From Trema orientale (lineage: Eukaryota > Streptophyta > Magnoliopsida > Rosales > Cannabaceae): DNA of 64,000 nucleotides. Both the position numbers and the translations under genes were made by a program. Below, piece after piece: positions 32,221 through 46,194 of this stretch. The notes beneath the pieces were generated by a model, which saw only the letters and a list, made by a program, of their open reading frames with translations, was not told the origin of the DNA and searched no databases. The DNA lies in the NCBI GenBank assembly GCA_002914845.1, contig JXTC01000444.1, forward strand, positions 45,623 to 109,622. Direction: 5' to 3'. Each line of letters begins with the position of its first letter. Within the stretch, counting starts at the first letter, position 1.

Positions 32221-33841
32221 CTAAACTTAATAATTTTTGAATATTATGTTAACTTTTTGAATTAACGCAAAGGAAGGAAGGAGATAAAGATTTGACCCAA
32301 GGAATAAGAAGTTTCCAATGAGGATTTATCCAACCTGAGAGAATTTTAAAGAAGCTTTTTAATATTCCTTTATTTCTTTAACCTTTTTGTGATAAAGATC
32401 ATTTGATCATTTTCAGAAAGTAGATCTTTTTTTTTTTTTTTTTAAGGATTTATAGAGAGTAAATCTAACCAACAGGTAAGAGGTATTATTGATATTGTTG
32501 TGGAATGGGTTCAAAACTTCAATTAGAGAGAAAAAAAAAAAGGAAAGAAAAGAGTTTGGTAGATTAAAAATACCATTTTGAAAAAAAAAATAGTTTTCCC
32601 GTATTCTATCCATGAACTCTATATTTGCATATACATCTTTTAACTATAGGTAAAAAGATTGAGTTTTTCCTTATTCGAAATCAAATCTATAGCTTTTATT
32701 AGTGGGGTTACAAAGTACATTATGTTCATTGGTGGGTTTCGCATATGGACCACTCACAGCTTAGTACTAATTCTATGATATCACTTTTGTGGTGACTACT
32801 TAAGAGCTTAAATTATACTCTTATCTTTTGAATCCTCAAATTGAGATATATTTTTACGTTATTATATCTTTATTCTTTTAATGGCCTTCATTATCTCAAG
32901 CACAAAATTATGTATGCCCAATTTTATATATTCACAATACTAAGTAATCCAATGGTGCTAAGACAGTACTACTAAGTGATCGATTTTATTGAAAACTGAT
33001 CAAGGTGTGTATTAGCATTATTCTAACTAAAACACTTGTGGTCCTTTTTCTTTAAAGGGTGAACAAAAAGTTGTCACGTCTATACATTAGTTTGGCACAA
33101 AAAATCTAGATCTAGATAGTGCGCGAACGTATTTGATGTTTATAGAATGAAAGTATATAATAATTTCTGAAATCGAAAAAATGTAGTACTGTATTCAATA
33201 ATTCTGCAATTAGCGTAACATGATGCCTATAATTTAGAACTTCCTTGGTAATATTTCATTTTTTAATTAAAAGAAAAGAACGATCGAGATTTTTTAAATA
33301 ACATTTTCTTTTAGATAACATTTTCCGATGATCCCCACTTTTATTTTACTTTCGATTTTAAAAACACAAAACAATAAAATGTTACTAAATAAGGTTTTTT
33401 TTTTTTTTTTTTCAGTAAATGGTACTTGTTTTGTTAAATCAAGCAAGATAAAATAATGTATAATATATATCCAAATATCTTACTGAATAATCATTAATTT
33501 TGAAGAAACTAAAAAGTTGCTGGTCAAACTAGGTTGTCTGTGCTCGGAGTTTATATGCCACAAATAGTGCAAATTTGTGACACCACGAACATGTAGTAGC
33601 GTAGGCTAATGCTATACTACCTACCACGTACGGCAATCTAAGAGTCCATTTATTGTGCATTATTCGAATTCAATGCATGTATTCACCATCTACATCTCAA
33701 TCCATCTAATTCGAACTAAGAAATGTTCGCATTTAAAGTCAAGATAATTAGATGCAAAAATTATTATCTACTCCCATTTCAAGTAGTAGTACTACCATTA
33801 ATTTAAACTAGTGCTCCTATTTCAATTAGTACTACCATTAA
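32221..33841. other. Intergenic DNA without a recognised gene
   Basis: AT-rich with T-runs at about 32428-32443 and 33395-33412. I found no coding sequence or clear repeat boundary. Confidence 0.35.
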
Positions 33842-33857
33842 TTGTGACTTCTAGTTT

Positions 33858-33997
33858 TTTTTTTTGAAAAGTGGGACTTAACTAATGACCACCACTTACT
33901 ACAAATTAAAGGAAAATGACACACACACATTACCAAGGTTTGAACCCCTGACCCCCCAAACACACACACACAACCCTCAAACCTTGGACCAACTGAG
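33858..33997 (-). mobile_element. tRNA-like SINE of about 140 bp with 16-bp target duplication
   Basis: Identical 16-mers TTGTGACTTCTAGTTT at 33842-33857 and 33998-34013 flank it. On the minus strand it starts CTCAGTTGGTCCAAGG, carries a Pol III B-box-like GGTTCAAACC (33937-33946), and ends in an A-run next to the target duplication. This is the standard structure of a plant SINE. The A-box match is weak. It encodes no protein and depends on LINE enzymes for movement. Confidence 0.85.
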
Positions 33998-34013
33998 TTG
34001 TGACTTCTAGTTT

Positions 34014-35370
34014 GAGTCTCTACGTAACCACGGAATTCAAACTTTAGAGGACAATTAGAATTTGAATTCATTCCCACTAATCTTTTACGCCACGGATGCA
34101 AGTACATGATCCCTACACAACTAGCTAGACTGGAGATAAAAGAGTTTCATTACTTAAAAAAGATTACGAGTAATATGATGATTACATTATTGTCATTTTT
34201 TTTTGTTGCCATTGATATGGGGACTCTATATGGATTTTATTTTAAGACTTGATATAAGAATTTTGGTAAGAACCATTGCGAAAAAAAGGCGATCATCTTT
34301 TTCTGACCGTTGATCATACATTTTAAATTTTAATCTATTGTGGGACTCGTGTTGATTAATATTTAGGAGATTGACACATAATTGGCACTGCTTGGAGAAA
34401 GAAATGATGATTAATCAGATTAGTGACTAATGAACAAGTCCCTTTATGACCGGCCAAATTGACAATAATGAACTGTGGACCCTTTCTTCCCAAAAGACGC
34501 ATGTGATTTATACTATCTCAAAGAACCCGGCCTTCTTGTGTTATTTGCACTACGTTTCAATATCTAAAGTACACAACGTGTCTTGACAATAACTCATAGG
34601 TCTTTATTGCCCACAATATACCAAGGACCTTTTGATGAATCTCGTCCATAGAGAAATTATTATTGACCTATGCAAACCTTCAAAAAACATTTTGGATCAC
34701 TTATTTAAGGAATCAGATCCTCTCCAACTCATCATTGGGTAGCTAGGATATCTTTCTTAATTATCTAATCTACTTATGTTCCCCAACAAAGACATTGAAC
34801 TCCAAAGTTACTTTCTGATAAGACCTTTAATCGATTGGTGCTGATTAATTAAAGCACCTACTTCATCATTTCCCTTGGTTCAAATTTTTTACCGTGTAAC
34901 ATTGCTTCTGATAAACTTCTCATTGTGCTACTTATATCTGTCGGTTTTAATTCTTATTTTTAACGTGAAAGATATTAAAATATCATAATAAGTAGTACTG
35001 TTTTTAATTGAAATTATCGCGTTCTTGATCAATCCGCAAAATCGCCAAGAAAATTTAATTGGCTAAATCTTAAAAGACAATGAGAATATATGAGGTTAGC
35101 TATATTTGCATTCCAATTAATGACATAAAGGCACGTTTATGTCACTTAGGGATGCATATATAATCCCTTTAGTTAAAATAAAAGAAACAAGAATTATATG
35201 ATATCACTCACGAAGTATACAAAGAATTACAGGCCCAACTTTTGCAAAATTTACCAATCCATTTATTTTCTTGATTCTTTCAATTAGAGTGATTATATCA
35301 TAATCTAATGTTTCCATAACCTTTTTATATAGCATCATGTTTATTGAAGGAGAATGAGAATTAATAAATG
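34014..35370. other. Intergenic DNA without a recognised gene
   Basis: No supported feature. No open frame of note is present. Confidence 0.35.
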
Positions 35371-36602
35371 AAAAATTAGTCATTTTACCTCCTCATATTT
35401 GTCATCAGTATGAATTTACCCATTTACTTTTGACTTTGTATTCAAGTATCTCCTAGATGACAAATTTTTTTTCTTTTGCCCTCTTACTTTTGACTTAATA
35501 TTCAAATGGCCCCTACAATGGCAAAGTTATTCTTCTTTTGCCCTCTTACTTTTAACTTAGTATTCAAATGCCCCCTAAAATGGTAAAGTTGTTAATCTTT
35601 TACCTCCTCAACTCTAACACCGTTAGAAAATTGTTAATGGACAATAACCAAATAATCATTTTACTTTTTAAATAGCTAATAAATATCTTTTACTATTTTT
35701 TTATATTAGACATTTCCAAAGAGCTAGTTTTTATGATTAAATAAATAAAATAAACGAAAAGATGTAAAAAAAAAATAATTTATTTAATGGTTATATATGT
35801 ATATGTAAAACAAAAAATAGATAAAACAGAGCAATTTTTGCATTAATTCATTAGTGTCAAAATATTTTTAGAAGTTATGTAAAAAAAGTAAAAAATTGTA
35901 TATTTTCATATCCAAAAGACTTTTTAGAAAATGAAATATCTATTTCATGAATTCGCCATCTTATTTTTTCATATTTTCATGAAATGAAATGACTAAAATG
36001 AAATGACTATTTTTTATGAAAAATAAGAGGGAAAATAATCATTTCATTCTCTAGAAAGTCTTTCGGATATAAAAATATGTAATTCTTTTTACATAACTTC
36101 TGAAAATATTTTGAAACTAATGAACTAATGCAAAAATTGCACTATTTTGTCTATTTTTTGTTTTATATATACATATATAACCATTAAAAAATTATTTTTC
36201 TTTTACTTCTTTTCGTTTATTTTATTTATTTAATCATAAAACCAGCTCTTTGGAAATGTCTAATATAAAAAAAAAATAGTAAAAGATATTTATTAGCTAT
36301 TTAAAAAGTAAAATGATTATTTGGCTATTGTCTATTAACAACTTTCTAACAGTGCTATAGTTGAGGAGGTAAAAAAATAACAACTTTATCATTTTAGAGG
36401 GTATTTAAATATTAAGTCAAAAATAAAGGAGCAAAAGAAGAATAACTTTACCATTGTAAGGGTAATTGAATATTAAGTCAAAAGTAAGAGGACCAAAGAA
36501 TAACAAATTCGTCATCTAAGGAGCACTTGAATACAAAGTCAAAAATAAAAGGACAAATTCATTTTGATGGCAAATATCATGGGTAAAATGACTAATTTTT
36601 CT
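35371..36602. mobile_element. Foldback element of about 1.23 kb with arms near 600 bp
   Basis: The left end AAAAATTAGTCATTTTACC is mirrored by the right end GGTAAAATGACTAATTTTT, and the match continues almost to the centre near 35985. Each arm's outer part is a tandem array of about three 60-bp subrepeats (TTTTGACTTAATATTCAAAT, then a CCCCTA-like and a CTTTTGCCCTCTTAC-like segment). The inner arm is AT-rich and unique. No protein is encoded. This is the best-preserved foldback in the window. Confidence 0.85.
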
Positions 36603-38197
36603 TAATAAATCATATATGGGAATGATTTTCATCTAATTGTTTTGTAAAATATGAGAATTGGAAAAATAAATATGCGTGGCCTCCATAAATTTGGGAAAAA
36701 AATTTGGAAATGTTGTTCTCCCTAACCCTATTGGTAATGTCATTACCGGGAATGGTTCGTCTCTTCTTTTCTATTATTAAAATTTTAAAACACGAATTTA
36801 TCCTTGAAAAATCTTTCTATTATAATGCTCAAATTTAAATATGAGAACTGTTTTTGAAATGATTAAATATGAGAATTTTATAAGAGTAGTAAATTAAAGT
36901 ATTTCGATTCCCTTTTCTGAATTAATTTAGTAAACACACACATAACGTTTTAACTATCCTAATGCTTTTTTTTCTTTAATTTTTTTTTTTTCCGTAACAT
37001 ATCCGATTTTGATTATATGGTTAAGTAAATGTACCAGAGTTATCAATCACATAATTCTGTGTCAACTCTATATATTTTGTTGATTTGACTCGATAGCTAA
37101 CACCTAACTAGGGCCTTAGGAATAGACGAATAGTATACTTGGTGTAAAATGTCTACATCAAGTGAGTCAGCAACTCTCATTTAAATAGAATATTCATTTT
37201 TGTACCATATTATTTTGTGTGCTCAGTGCGAGTATGGTACACAAGAAAGAATGATACAATTTATTGTGGTATTTTATTATGTAGGGCACGACATATAATT
37301 GTACATATAATGAGTGTACATGTATTTTCGTGGGCATTGAGTGAAAGATCGATGTTGATGGATGGATTCTAGAGAGGAAAATGTACAAATAATTGTAGTA
37401 CTTCCTTTGCGAAAGATGTGATGGGCATTCAAATTCCAGAGTCCTTTTCTTCTATATCTTTGAAATCATTAGTTGGGTTCGAGGATCAAGGGTTATGATA
37501 CGGTACGGTCTTGAGCTCATCAACTACTTGTAGCTCAATGATGAAATAAAAAAAAATCTATATTTTTGATTATGTATATGTCACGTCCTAGTTTAAGCCA
37601 ATCATGCTGTAGATATATCTATGACCAAAAGTATTGGGATTTTGAGTACTGTACTTTAGAAAAAAATGAAAAGAATAAAATATTGACATATCATATATGT
37701 TCAATTGGACCAAAAGTTCTTTTTAGTTGTTACCCTCACGAATGTGGACATATATAAGACTCTGCGAACTCACAAGAATAACTCAGTTCTATACATAAAC
37801 ACTTTTAATGTAGAACTCCAAACAGTTAACGTTTCTATATTACGTAATTTTGATATAATCGATTTTCCTAAAGCGTGCATTATCCTTAGTGTAAATATTT
37901 CTTTAAGATTTTTTTTTTGAGTAGATAAATATTTGCAAAATATTTGATATTTGATGTTGATATGAGTATGATCACATACTGTATCACATATATACCCGTT
38001 ACAAAGAAGAACAAAATGAAAGAGAACAAAATGAAAGAGAACCCTACATTTAATGGGAAAAAAAGAAGAAGAATTAAGACATAAATAAGGATACTAAATA
38101 TGAATCGTGAGTGTCTAGTGATATTCATGACAAATGAATTCACTTCCAATAATGACTGTATGCATCCTACAGTTGGTGTGGTCAATATATATATATA
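36603..38197. other. Intergenic DNA without a recognised gene
   Basis: AT-rich, with no coding sequence I can support. The frames at 37194-38185 have no domain. Confidence 0.35.
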
Positions 38198-38446
38198 TGG
38201 ACACCAATCTAGTAGGTATTTTTTTTTTTTACCTATGCATAGGTATCAATTGGGTCAATGAAAATTTTTTTTGCATATTTTTTTATATTAAAAAGTAGGA
38301 GAAAGAAAAAATATTAATAATGCACGTCTTTTTATGCATCTCACTTTAGCCGTTAGATCATTATTAGATAATGATCCAACGGCTAGAAAAAAAAATACCT
38401 ACACATAGATAAAAGAAAAAAAAATACCTACCGGATTGACAACCAT
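38198..38446. mobile_element. MITE inserted in a (TA)n tract (copy 2)
   Basis: The ends CACCAATCTAGTAGGTATTT and (inverted) TGTCAATCCGGTAGGTATTT match copy 1 at 25998, and both flanks are TA repeats. The interior has a near-perfect hairpin at 38347-38385 (TAGCCGTTAGATCATTAT pairing with ATAATGATCCAACGGCTA). Confidence 0.8.
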
Positions 38447-39480
38447 ATATATTTAAAAAGGAAGTATGCTTCCTAAAGTTGGTGTGAGAGGATGCATGCT
38501 TGGTTGAGACTTGAGAATCGGTGATGAGAGTCAGGTACATGGGCATTATTATTATTTTCATTATTTTAATAACCAGGTAGCCTTGTGAATGTAATGGTAG
38601 CCTAGTGTATGTGATCTGATTTTGGGTAATAGTGGTTTAATAATGGTGGAGGACACCTATAACAGCTAGAAAGCACGAATGTTAATAATAGATGATGATA
38701 CCAAGAATAATAATATCATGCAAAAATTGGACCTAATTAAGGTAATATTGAATATATGAGTCAAAGTATATTTACTAGTACTTCTAATAGTAGATTATTC
38801 TCTTTTTCTTATTTTTTACCGTAAAATATTTCTCTTTTAACGAAATATACCTATTTTTGCCTAGAGAATCTTAGGTCTGATCCTTTTTGACTTTCACCAT
38901 ACAGCTTATACTTATTGTAGACCAAACCTTGGTCCCTAATAATGCAATCGTAGACCAATTTAGGCAATCGTGGCTATGGCCTAGTATTTAAGATTGATGC
39001 AGGAAATGTACTCTCAATGGGTCGTATTATAAGGCTCTATGCATGCTTTATGTCCACACCTTTAGGCTGAAAGCCTAGCATATCATTCAACATCTGGCGC
39101 ACGATTTGTCCCGTGGCCAGGTTCGTGTACTCTCTTGTTGATAAGGTTTCAAATAATTTCACAAATTCACATACACAACATTCGGATTACTGAAGTTGGC
39201 ATTTCAAAACATGAATTCGAGACAAAAGTAAATAAAAATATAAAGTAAGTAAATTTTTTTGAACCGTCTTATTACTTATGATTTCTTGACACGTAATATT
39301 AAAACTTGGGAAAGGGTGATTCAAATTCAACTCTCTACGTTTGATGAGATGTGGCTATATCAGATTATAGTTGCAATTATTTTATTATTTTTACAGTGAT
39401 TGCTACGTATGTACTTGTCAAATTTAATTAGTTTTGGGATCATTAATTTTGTCAACTCGCTGTCAGCTCTTATAAGTCTA
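38447..39480. other. Intergenic DNA without a recognised gene
   Basis: No supported coding sequence or repeat was found. Confidence 0.35.
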
Positions 39481-40297
39481 AGAGCATCTCCAATGGGTAT
39501 GCAATTACCCATAGCAATGCTAAATTTTAGCACTTTATGAAAAAAATTCTCCAATAATATGTCAAATATAACATACTTTTTAACACATTTTATTTCTGAT
39601 GTAAAATACAACACAAGAGATAACATATGCTAAATTTTAGCATGTGCCAAAATTTACAATCTTGCCATTATTAATAAGTGTTTAAGTTTGAAACTTTATC
39701 ATTAGTATAGATTAGATTTTACAATATCTCCATATGGTATTTATTAAATTTTATGATATAGTCACTTTTTAAAATATGACCAATTTAATGCTAGCATGTG
39801 TGAATACAATATTGCCATTGTTTTAAATTGAGAATATATATAAATTTTATAATGTGGTCAATTTAATACATATATACTCTTTTTTTTTATCTTTTTTTTC
39901 CATTAAATTTTATTCATAATTTCTCATATACTAATTTTTATAAATTAGAGTTCTCACCCCTTCTTTATCAAATGAAGATTCATCAAAGTCCTCTTCTAAT
40001 TAAGATCATGACACTCAACAATTACTCATTTTTTTAGCAATTATATTGTCTGTTTTGCTCAATTAAATAGATCATGATTGTTTATTAAATATATGGAAAT
40101 GCAAAAATGATTTTAATTATGTTCATCTTTATTTTATACTTTCTTTTGGATAAACTTCATACGATGTCAGGCCTTAACCACAAGGCACATTTATAGTGCA
40201 TTGCGTTACTGTAAATTTAATAGAATTTTTTTTAATCCGAAAATTCTTTTTTCCTCCAATTCACTCCAACTAACCCCATTGTGAACATACTCCTGGA
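39481..40297. mobile_element. Possible PIF/Harbinger-like MITE
   Basis: The left end GAGCATCTCCAATGGG is a frequent end of plant MITEs. The proposed right end on the opposite strand, GGAGTATGTTCACAATGGGG, is only similar. No transposase is seen. Boundaries are tentative. Confidence 0.35.
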
Positions 40298-43200
40298 ATT
40301 TAATCATCTCATTATAGAAAAAAATTTCCCCTGTCATCAAAATCTAAAGTTCCAACAAATACTGGTTTTTTTCATGAAACATAAATCCCTTATTTGTTTT
40401 CAAGAAGGAGCTAGATTTAATTATTTATTTTAAGTAGTCTTGATCACTAATGACTTAGACTCACCATGAAAAAGATATTAAATACGAACGCTTTTATTGA
40501 CTTGAATTATAGTGTCAATAAATTGAACTGCAGTATCAATAATTGATAACCAAACATCAATATTGTTATGAACGAAAAATTTGTACTAAAAGACACTCGT
40601 AAAATAGGATGCGATTATTATTATTATTATTATTATTTTTAAGAAAAAAAGGATGAAATTATAATCAGACTAAGCATGCAACTAACAATTAGTATATCTG
40701 TTTATACTTTTGGCTTGGGATTTTTGATTCAATGCATGACGAAGACATTCATGAAGATAGAAATCAATTAGAATAAGATGAATTGAACTATGAAAAGTAA
40801 AACATACATAAATAGGAGTTATTACTCTGTAACCAAGTCTATAAGGGTACGAAGGAAAGAAATCCATGAAGCCATTGGGCAACGCCAACCTGGCATAGAC
40901 CCATAGTTACTAATTTCAGCAATTCTAGACTTTAGTTGTGGACCAACAAAGAAAGGACCAAATGAACAATAATACCATGACACGTCCCCAGATGATTCGT
41001 TCGGCCTTTGATGTATGCCGAGTATATTATTTTTATTTTTATTTATTATTATTATTTTTTTTGGGGGCTTGAAGAGTATATTGTTTGATTTAATAGACAA
41101 GTCGATTCCATTTATGGATTGCTGATGGTAGCCCGACTGTTGAACTGGAGGCTCATTTTTAAACACGTTTCCTCTTCTGTGATTTTGGCCCCAGCACTGC
41201 TGCTACTATATTGGCGTGAATTGATTCATCATCATCATGAATTGAATATGTATAGGAAGGAAGTGTGGAAGGTTCATCTCTCAAAAGCCACACACTTCGT
41301 GATCATAATGATGATGATGTGTGTGTGCCCCACAATTGGGATTTTTTTGTCCCTCTTTTATTCATTTATTGTTTTACAGTCAATGTTATGTGTATTTAGT
41401 TGGTCTGACCAATTATGTCAATTTTCCTCTTTTCACAAAGAAAAGAAAAAGAAAATGTTGACCATTTAGGTTCATTTAGTAGGTAGGACTACGGGACTTA
41501 TATGTAAGTAAAGGGATAGCAAATTCGTGAATATTTTACGCAACAATCGTGGAGTGAGAAAATAATCACACCCTCCTCTACTCTAATGTTATTGACGGAG
41601 GATTTGTCAACTAGAAAAGAAAAATCAAGACTCCTAGAATCTAGCTAAATTACGTGCAATTAATCTACGTTTATTATAATTCACTATTAGTTATAACTAA
41701 TTCAGCAAATTGGTGTAATTGTGAACTTATTGAGATGGATGATTGAGGATCTTTATTTATAGGAGAAGAGTCTCTGTTGTTTACAATTACATGCACTACC
41801 TCAGGTAATATGCTAATCTCTAAAATAATAAGATAGTTACAATTATTCATTGATTATCTAAATTAAAACTGAGTATCTTTAAATAAATAATGATTATCCA
41901 AATACTCAGTTGAATTATCTATCTTCTATAAAGATCCATTGTGGTTGCACACATTTGTTCGGAAGTTCAGCTTGTTAGGTTTTCTCCTTGCTAGTTTCTC
42001 TCTTGGCGAGCAATCGAGTCGCTAGTTATCTCCAGGTCGAAGTGCTTTCCATGAGATCTAATGATGACCTCACTGGAATTGGGCTCGCTATGTGCACCTC
42101 GCAAGCTTGTTGCTTGCATTCGTTGCTGGCGAGTATAATTCCCTTAGCCAAGCATTTACGCGCACTTGATGCTTTGCCTGTACTCTTTTATACCAAATAT
42201 TTTTTGCACACAATAGTTACACATATGCTTGGTGAGAGAAGTAGGGAAGAGGGCATTAGATTAGTGGTTAGATGTTGAGATTTATGATTGTTTGGTACGA
42301 GAGACAATTGGAGAGAATAGAAAGAGAGAAATTAGAAATTACCAATTAAATCTTATTTCTAAGATTAGGAAGAGTACTATTATGGAAGAGAAAGATCAAA
42401 GGAATATACTAAAAGTTACTATATATCCAAAATAAAGTGAATTTGCCTTTTCGACTTGTAATTATGGAATTACTAATTAGAATCATTATATTGATAACTC
42501 CTATTTTCGATGTTATATTATTTCACTTTGTAACATTTAGCAAGGGGTATTAACTTAACATTTTGTCGGCTACTATGGGCTAATCAAGTGGCTTACTCCT
42601 TTGCACAGTATACTTTGTCCTCTTCATAAGATCATATTTGCATAAAATTAGGATCGACATAGATAATCCTAATTTTGATTTCCATTATGTAATCAACAAT
42701 TGCAATTAATAAAGTTAAAACTAGTTTCCAAGAAACTAGGGGCCAACATCCTAGTTGTACAAAATAAAGTTTTTCTTTTTAGTTCGCTTTAGTTTTTGAA
42801 CTAAACAAGGTAACTGATTTTTGTTTTATCTTCTCTCATACCAAACACACACAAAAAGTTTGGCCTATTAAATAATTGGTGAGTTGGCAAAAAAGCCTTT
42901 CTTAAAACACATACTTGTAAAATGACTTATGTTTTTATTTTTTTCACAAAAAAATCTTTCTCGATAATGCTCGATTACATTCAACTGCATACTTGATTAT
43001 GCTCAACACTATATTTTATCTAACTATTATTATTTATTTAGTAAGTCTCTTATCTTCTTTGCTTGTAGCTATTTATACTCTCTTTTCATGTACGCTTTAT
43101 TATTCTGAAAAATTGCAATAAGAAACCTTAGCCTCCTATTGTTCCTCCTTCATATTAAACCTCTGTTTGCATTGATTAATTTGAGCACATTGTGTTTTTC

Positions 43201-45011
43201 CCTACTTAGGCTATGTAACTGATCTAATTTCTAATTCCTATATTCTCACCCTTGCACGCATTCGTAAAAGAGGGTTCTATTTTTCCATCCAATTATTTCC
43301 TTCCATCATCAAATAATGAGAGCAAAAATAGAAAACAAAGCAAACACAAGCACAAATTTGTAGTGGTTTAATGTGAGAGGTACGTTCACTTTCAATTGTT
43401 ATAGGTTTTCGCTATGATGGAAAAAAAAAAAAAAATAGCCAACACATCATGCCTAGCAGTCTTTGTAATTTCTCTCTCTTATCCAAAATCAACACCCTTA
43501 ATGTCCTTTATAGACTGAGAAAATAAGAACAACCGAATACATGTGACATTTTTTATATGTATACCCTTAATAAAAACTTTAAGGCGATTATTGTCGGTAT
43601 AATTGGGCTCCACGTAACTAATATTATTCTCATCCTTTAATCACAATATCAAACAAACATATTATAATATTGAAATATTATTATAATTTTGGATTTAACA
43701 TGGTTCAAATCCAATCCCCAAATAGTACGTACTTCAATTCCATCCTACGTAACAAATTATGCCTTGATAACATGGGTATAGAAAATAGTGAAATTGTAAG
43801 TGGATCATACATCGTAAGCATATTAACTAGAAGAGAAACTCATGATCAAAATTGTCGATATTTACATTATGTTCATTTATGACTACAAAAACTTAATCTA
43901 ACTATATAAGATTCTGAATTTATACTGAATTTATAAGTCTCTATGCTATACGAGCTAAACAGCAGATGTTTTTATCAATGTGGTAGAGATGTTGTACTAA
44001 GATATAATATTACATCGATCGTTCAACGCTATTACGTATGCATTCATGTCATCTCATATAAAAGTATTTCTCTAAGAAAAAAAATTCACTAATTAATTTT
44101 TAAAGATATACAGGTGGGGATAAAAAGAGGATGATAAGAATAGAGTTATCCCTTAATTTTGAATGATTCCTCAAGGGAATTAAATAGCCAAATTTGGCTG
44201 CAATAAGAGTATAAGTTTCTATAAAAAATAGAATCATCCGTAAGATATATCCCATATCACCTTAGTCTTAGTAAGAGTGTGAGCTATCATATTCTTATTA
44301 TAAGAAATATAATTACACATGTCACCTCCCACTAATAGGGGAAAAAAAAAAAAATCTTCAAGACGTCCATCAGTGAACTCCAAAGCTGACTCCCTTTCAC
44401 GGTGATAGATGCCACAACAGACCTCCATTGACGACATCCTTCAGTAAACATTACAACAGTCATGTTTTATGCACGAGTTATAAGCTCATAGACTACCAGA
44501 CTCGGTGACTCCAAGAGAAGATCTTAACATTGTGATATCTTCTAACTCTGTCTCGTAAGGGTTTCAAATCTAGAAAAATACCAGCAGCTACAAAATAAAT
44601 AATAGAAAAAGCTTATTTAGATCTGGATCAAAGTGATACAAATTTGATTGACAACCACACTAAAAAAATAAAAAATACTAAAAAATAATCTAAAATACCA
44701 CATATTTAGATCTAGGTGTATAAAAAATACCATAGATCTAAATCTAAATAGACAATTATCCTCACAAACAGAAAGATTATTTAGAAAAACAAAAAAAACA
44801 AAAAAAAGAAAAAGAAAAAGAAATACTGAAAAAAAAAAAAACCATACCAAAGAGAGGAAATAGCCCTCTCTAGTATGGGGAGCACATGCTAATGGAGGAA
44901 AAGAGGAGCTGGCTTACGGAAGCAGAGGGAGGATTTGTGGAGGAAGTGAGTCATCCCTTGATTTATGTCATTATTACAATAATATTGTCTAGATATTTTG
45001 ATTAACATCCC
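40298..45011. other. Long gene-poor stretch
   Basis: Nothing codes convincingly. A TTA/TAT microsatellite lies near 40616-40637. The open frame at 41988-42278 shows no domain; its region is less AT-rich and might be part of an LTR, but I find no primer site or partner. A-runs occur near 43422, 44341 and 44829. Confidence 0.3.
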
Positions 45012-45173
45012 CCTAGAATTATAAAAGAAAATGAAATTACACATACATAGCCTTTCTTTCCATTAGTCTACTTGAGAGAGAGAAAAAATGCTCCTAGAAT
45101 TATAAAAGAAAATGAAATTACACATACATATCCTTTCTTTCCATTAGTCTACTTGAGAGAGAGAAAAAATGTC
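45012..45173. repeat. Two-copy 81-bp tandem repeat
   Basis: Units start CCTAGAATTATAAAAG at 45012 and 45093 and run through TACTTGAGAGAGAGAAAAAA. They are almost identical, so the duplication is recent. Confidence 0.9.
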
Positions 45174-45830
45174 CACAAGAAAGAAATTTAACTTTAAATT
45201 TCTTTATCTATAAAATCAGAAATAGTAATTCAGATGAACACTTGTGGATCTGACCAGCCATAAATTATGTGTTCTTGCTGGCGTGGTCTATTCCAGCAGG
45301 CGCCGTCAAATTAGATGACAATGCTAATCAATCAACCTTATCCTATAATCCAATTTCAGAGATCATCCACCACTCTTGTACAAATAAAGATATGAATCAT
45401 AACCACAAAATTGAAGGGAAAAAAAGTAAATTAATTAATTAAGAAAAAGAGAAATTGATTCTCATGAACAGAGTGTTCTCAGAAAAGTTTTGCCAAATGA
45501 AATGTTATACTTGAAAACTTTCCATTTAATTAACCCACTCATGAAACATTAGACCGAATTTCTTGGCTATCCATTTATATCAACAAAGTTACCTCAAATC
45601 CACCACTTTATGAAGAAAGATACCTATCTTCATAATGTTGAGATAAGAATGAAAAATGTCAAGATGCATGAGGAGGAAAAAAAAAAAGCTGTAGCCTTAC
45701 TCTTTTTATGAATATAACATGACAACAAATTAGTATATTAGAGTTATTGCGTTTGCAATTATTTAGATTTTGCTATTAGTTCTGATTAGTAGGAAAATTA
45801 ATTGAAAAATAATCACGCGCAAAACACTTA

Positions 45831-46191
45831 AGGGGCCGTTTGGTTCGCCCATTCCATTCCATTGGAATGAAAAATCCATTTGAATGGGTGTTTGTTTCAA
45901 CAACTCTAAATTTTCCATTCAAATGGTCTTTTGGAATGAGTGTTTGTTTCAACAATTTAGTTTTTCCATTCAAATGGTTCATCAGTCACATCAACTATTT
46001 GAATGGATTTTTGTGTCTCGGATGAGAATGGAGGGGAAGAGGTGTTTTTGAATGGTCCATTCCAATACTCCCATTCTAATTATAACCCATTCCACTATTT
46101 TTTCCATTCAAATATCTTCCATTCCAATTATAACCCATTCCACAATTTTCATTCAAATACACACATTCAAATAGGCGAAACAAACGTGGCC
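45831..46191. mobile_element. GGAATG-rich MITE of 361 bp with TTA target duplication (copy 1)
   Basis: The left end AGGGGCCGTTTGGTTCGCC pairs with the right end, inverted GGCCACGTTTGTTTCGCC, with TTA at both outer edges (45828-45830 and 46192-46194). The interior repeats CATTCCATT, TTTGAATGG and GTGTTTGTTTCAAC words. A three-base TTA duplication suggests the PIF/Harbinger group. A related copy lies at 63520-63889. Confidence 0.8.
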
Positions 46192-46194
46192 TTA

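Noticed and set aside
33838-34107. 89-residue minus-strand frame
   Set aside because: It crosses the SINE and both copies of its target duplication.
41000-44900. Possible tRNA, CRISPR or organelle-derived sequence
   Set aside because: I looked for a tRNA B-box with a cloverleaf, regularly spaced repeats and plastid-like genes across the gene-poor region and found none.
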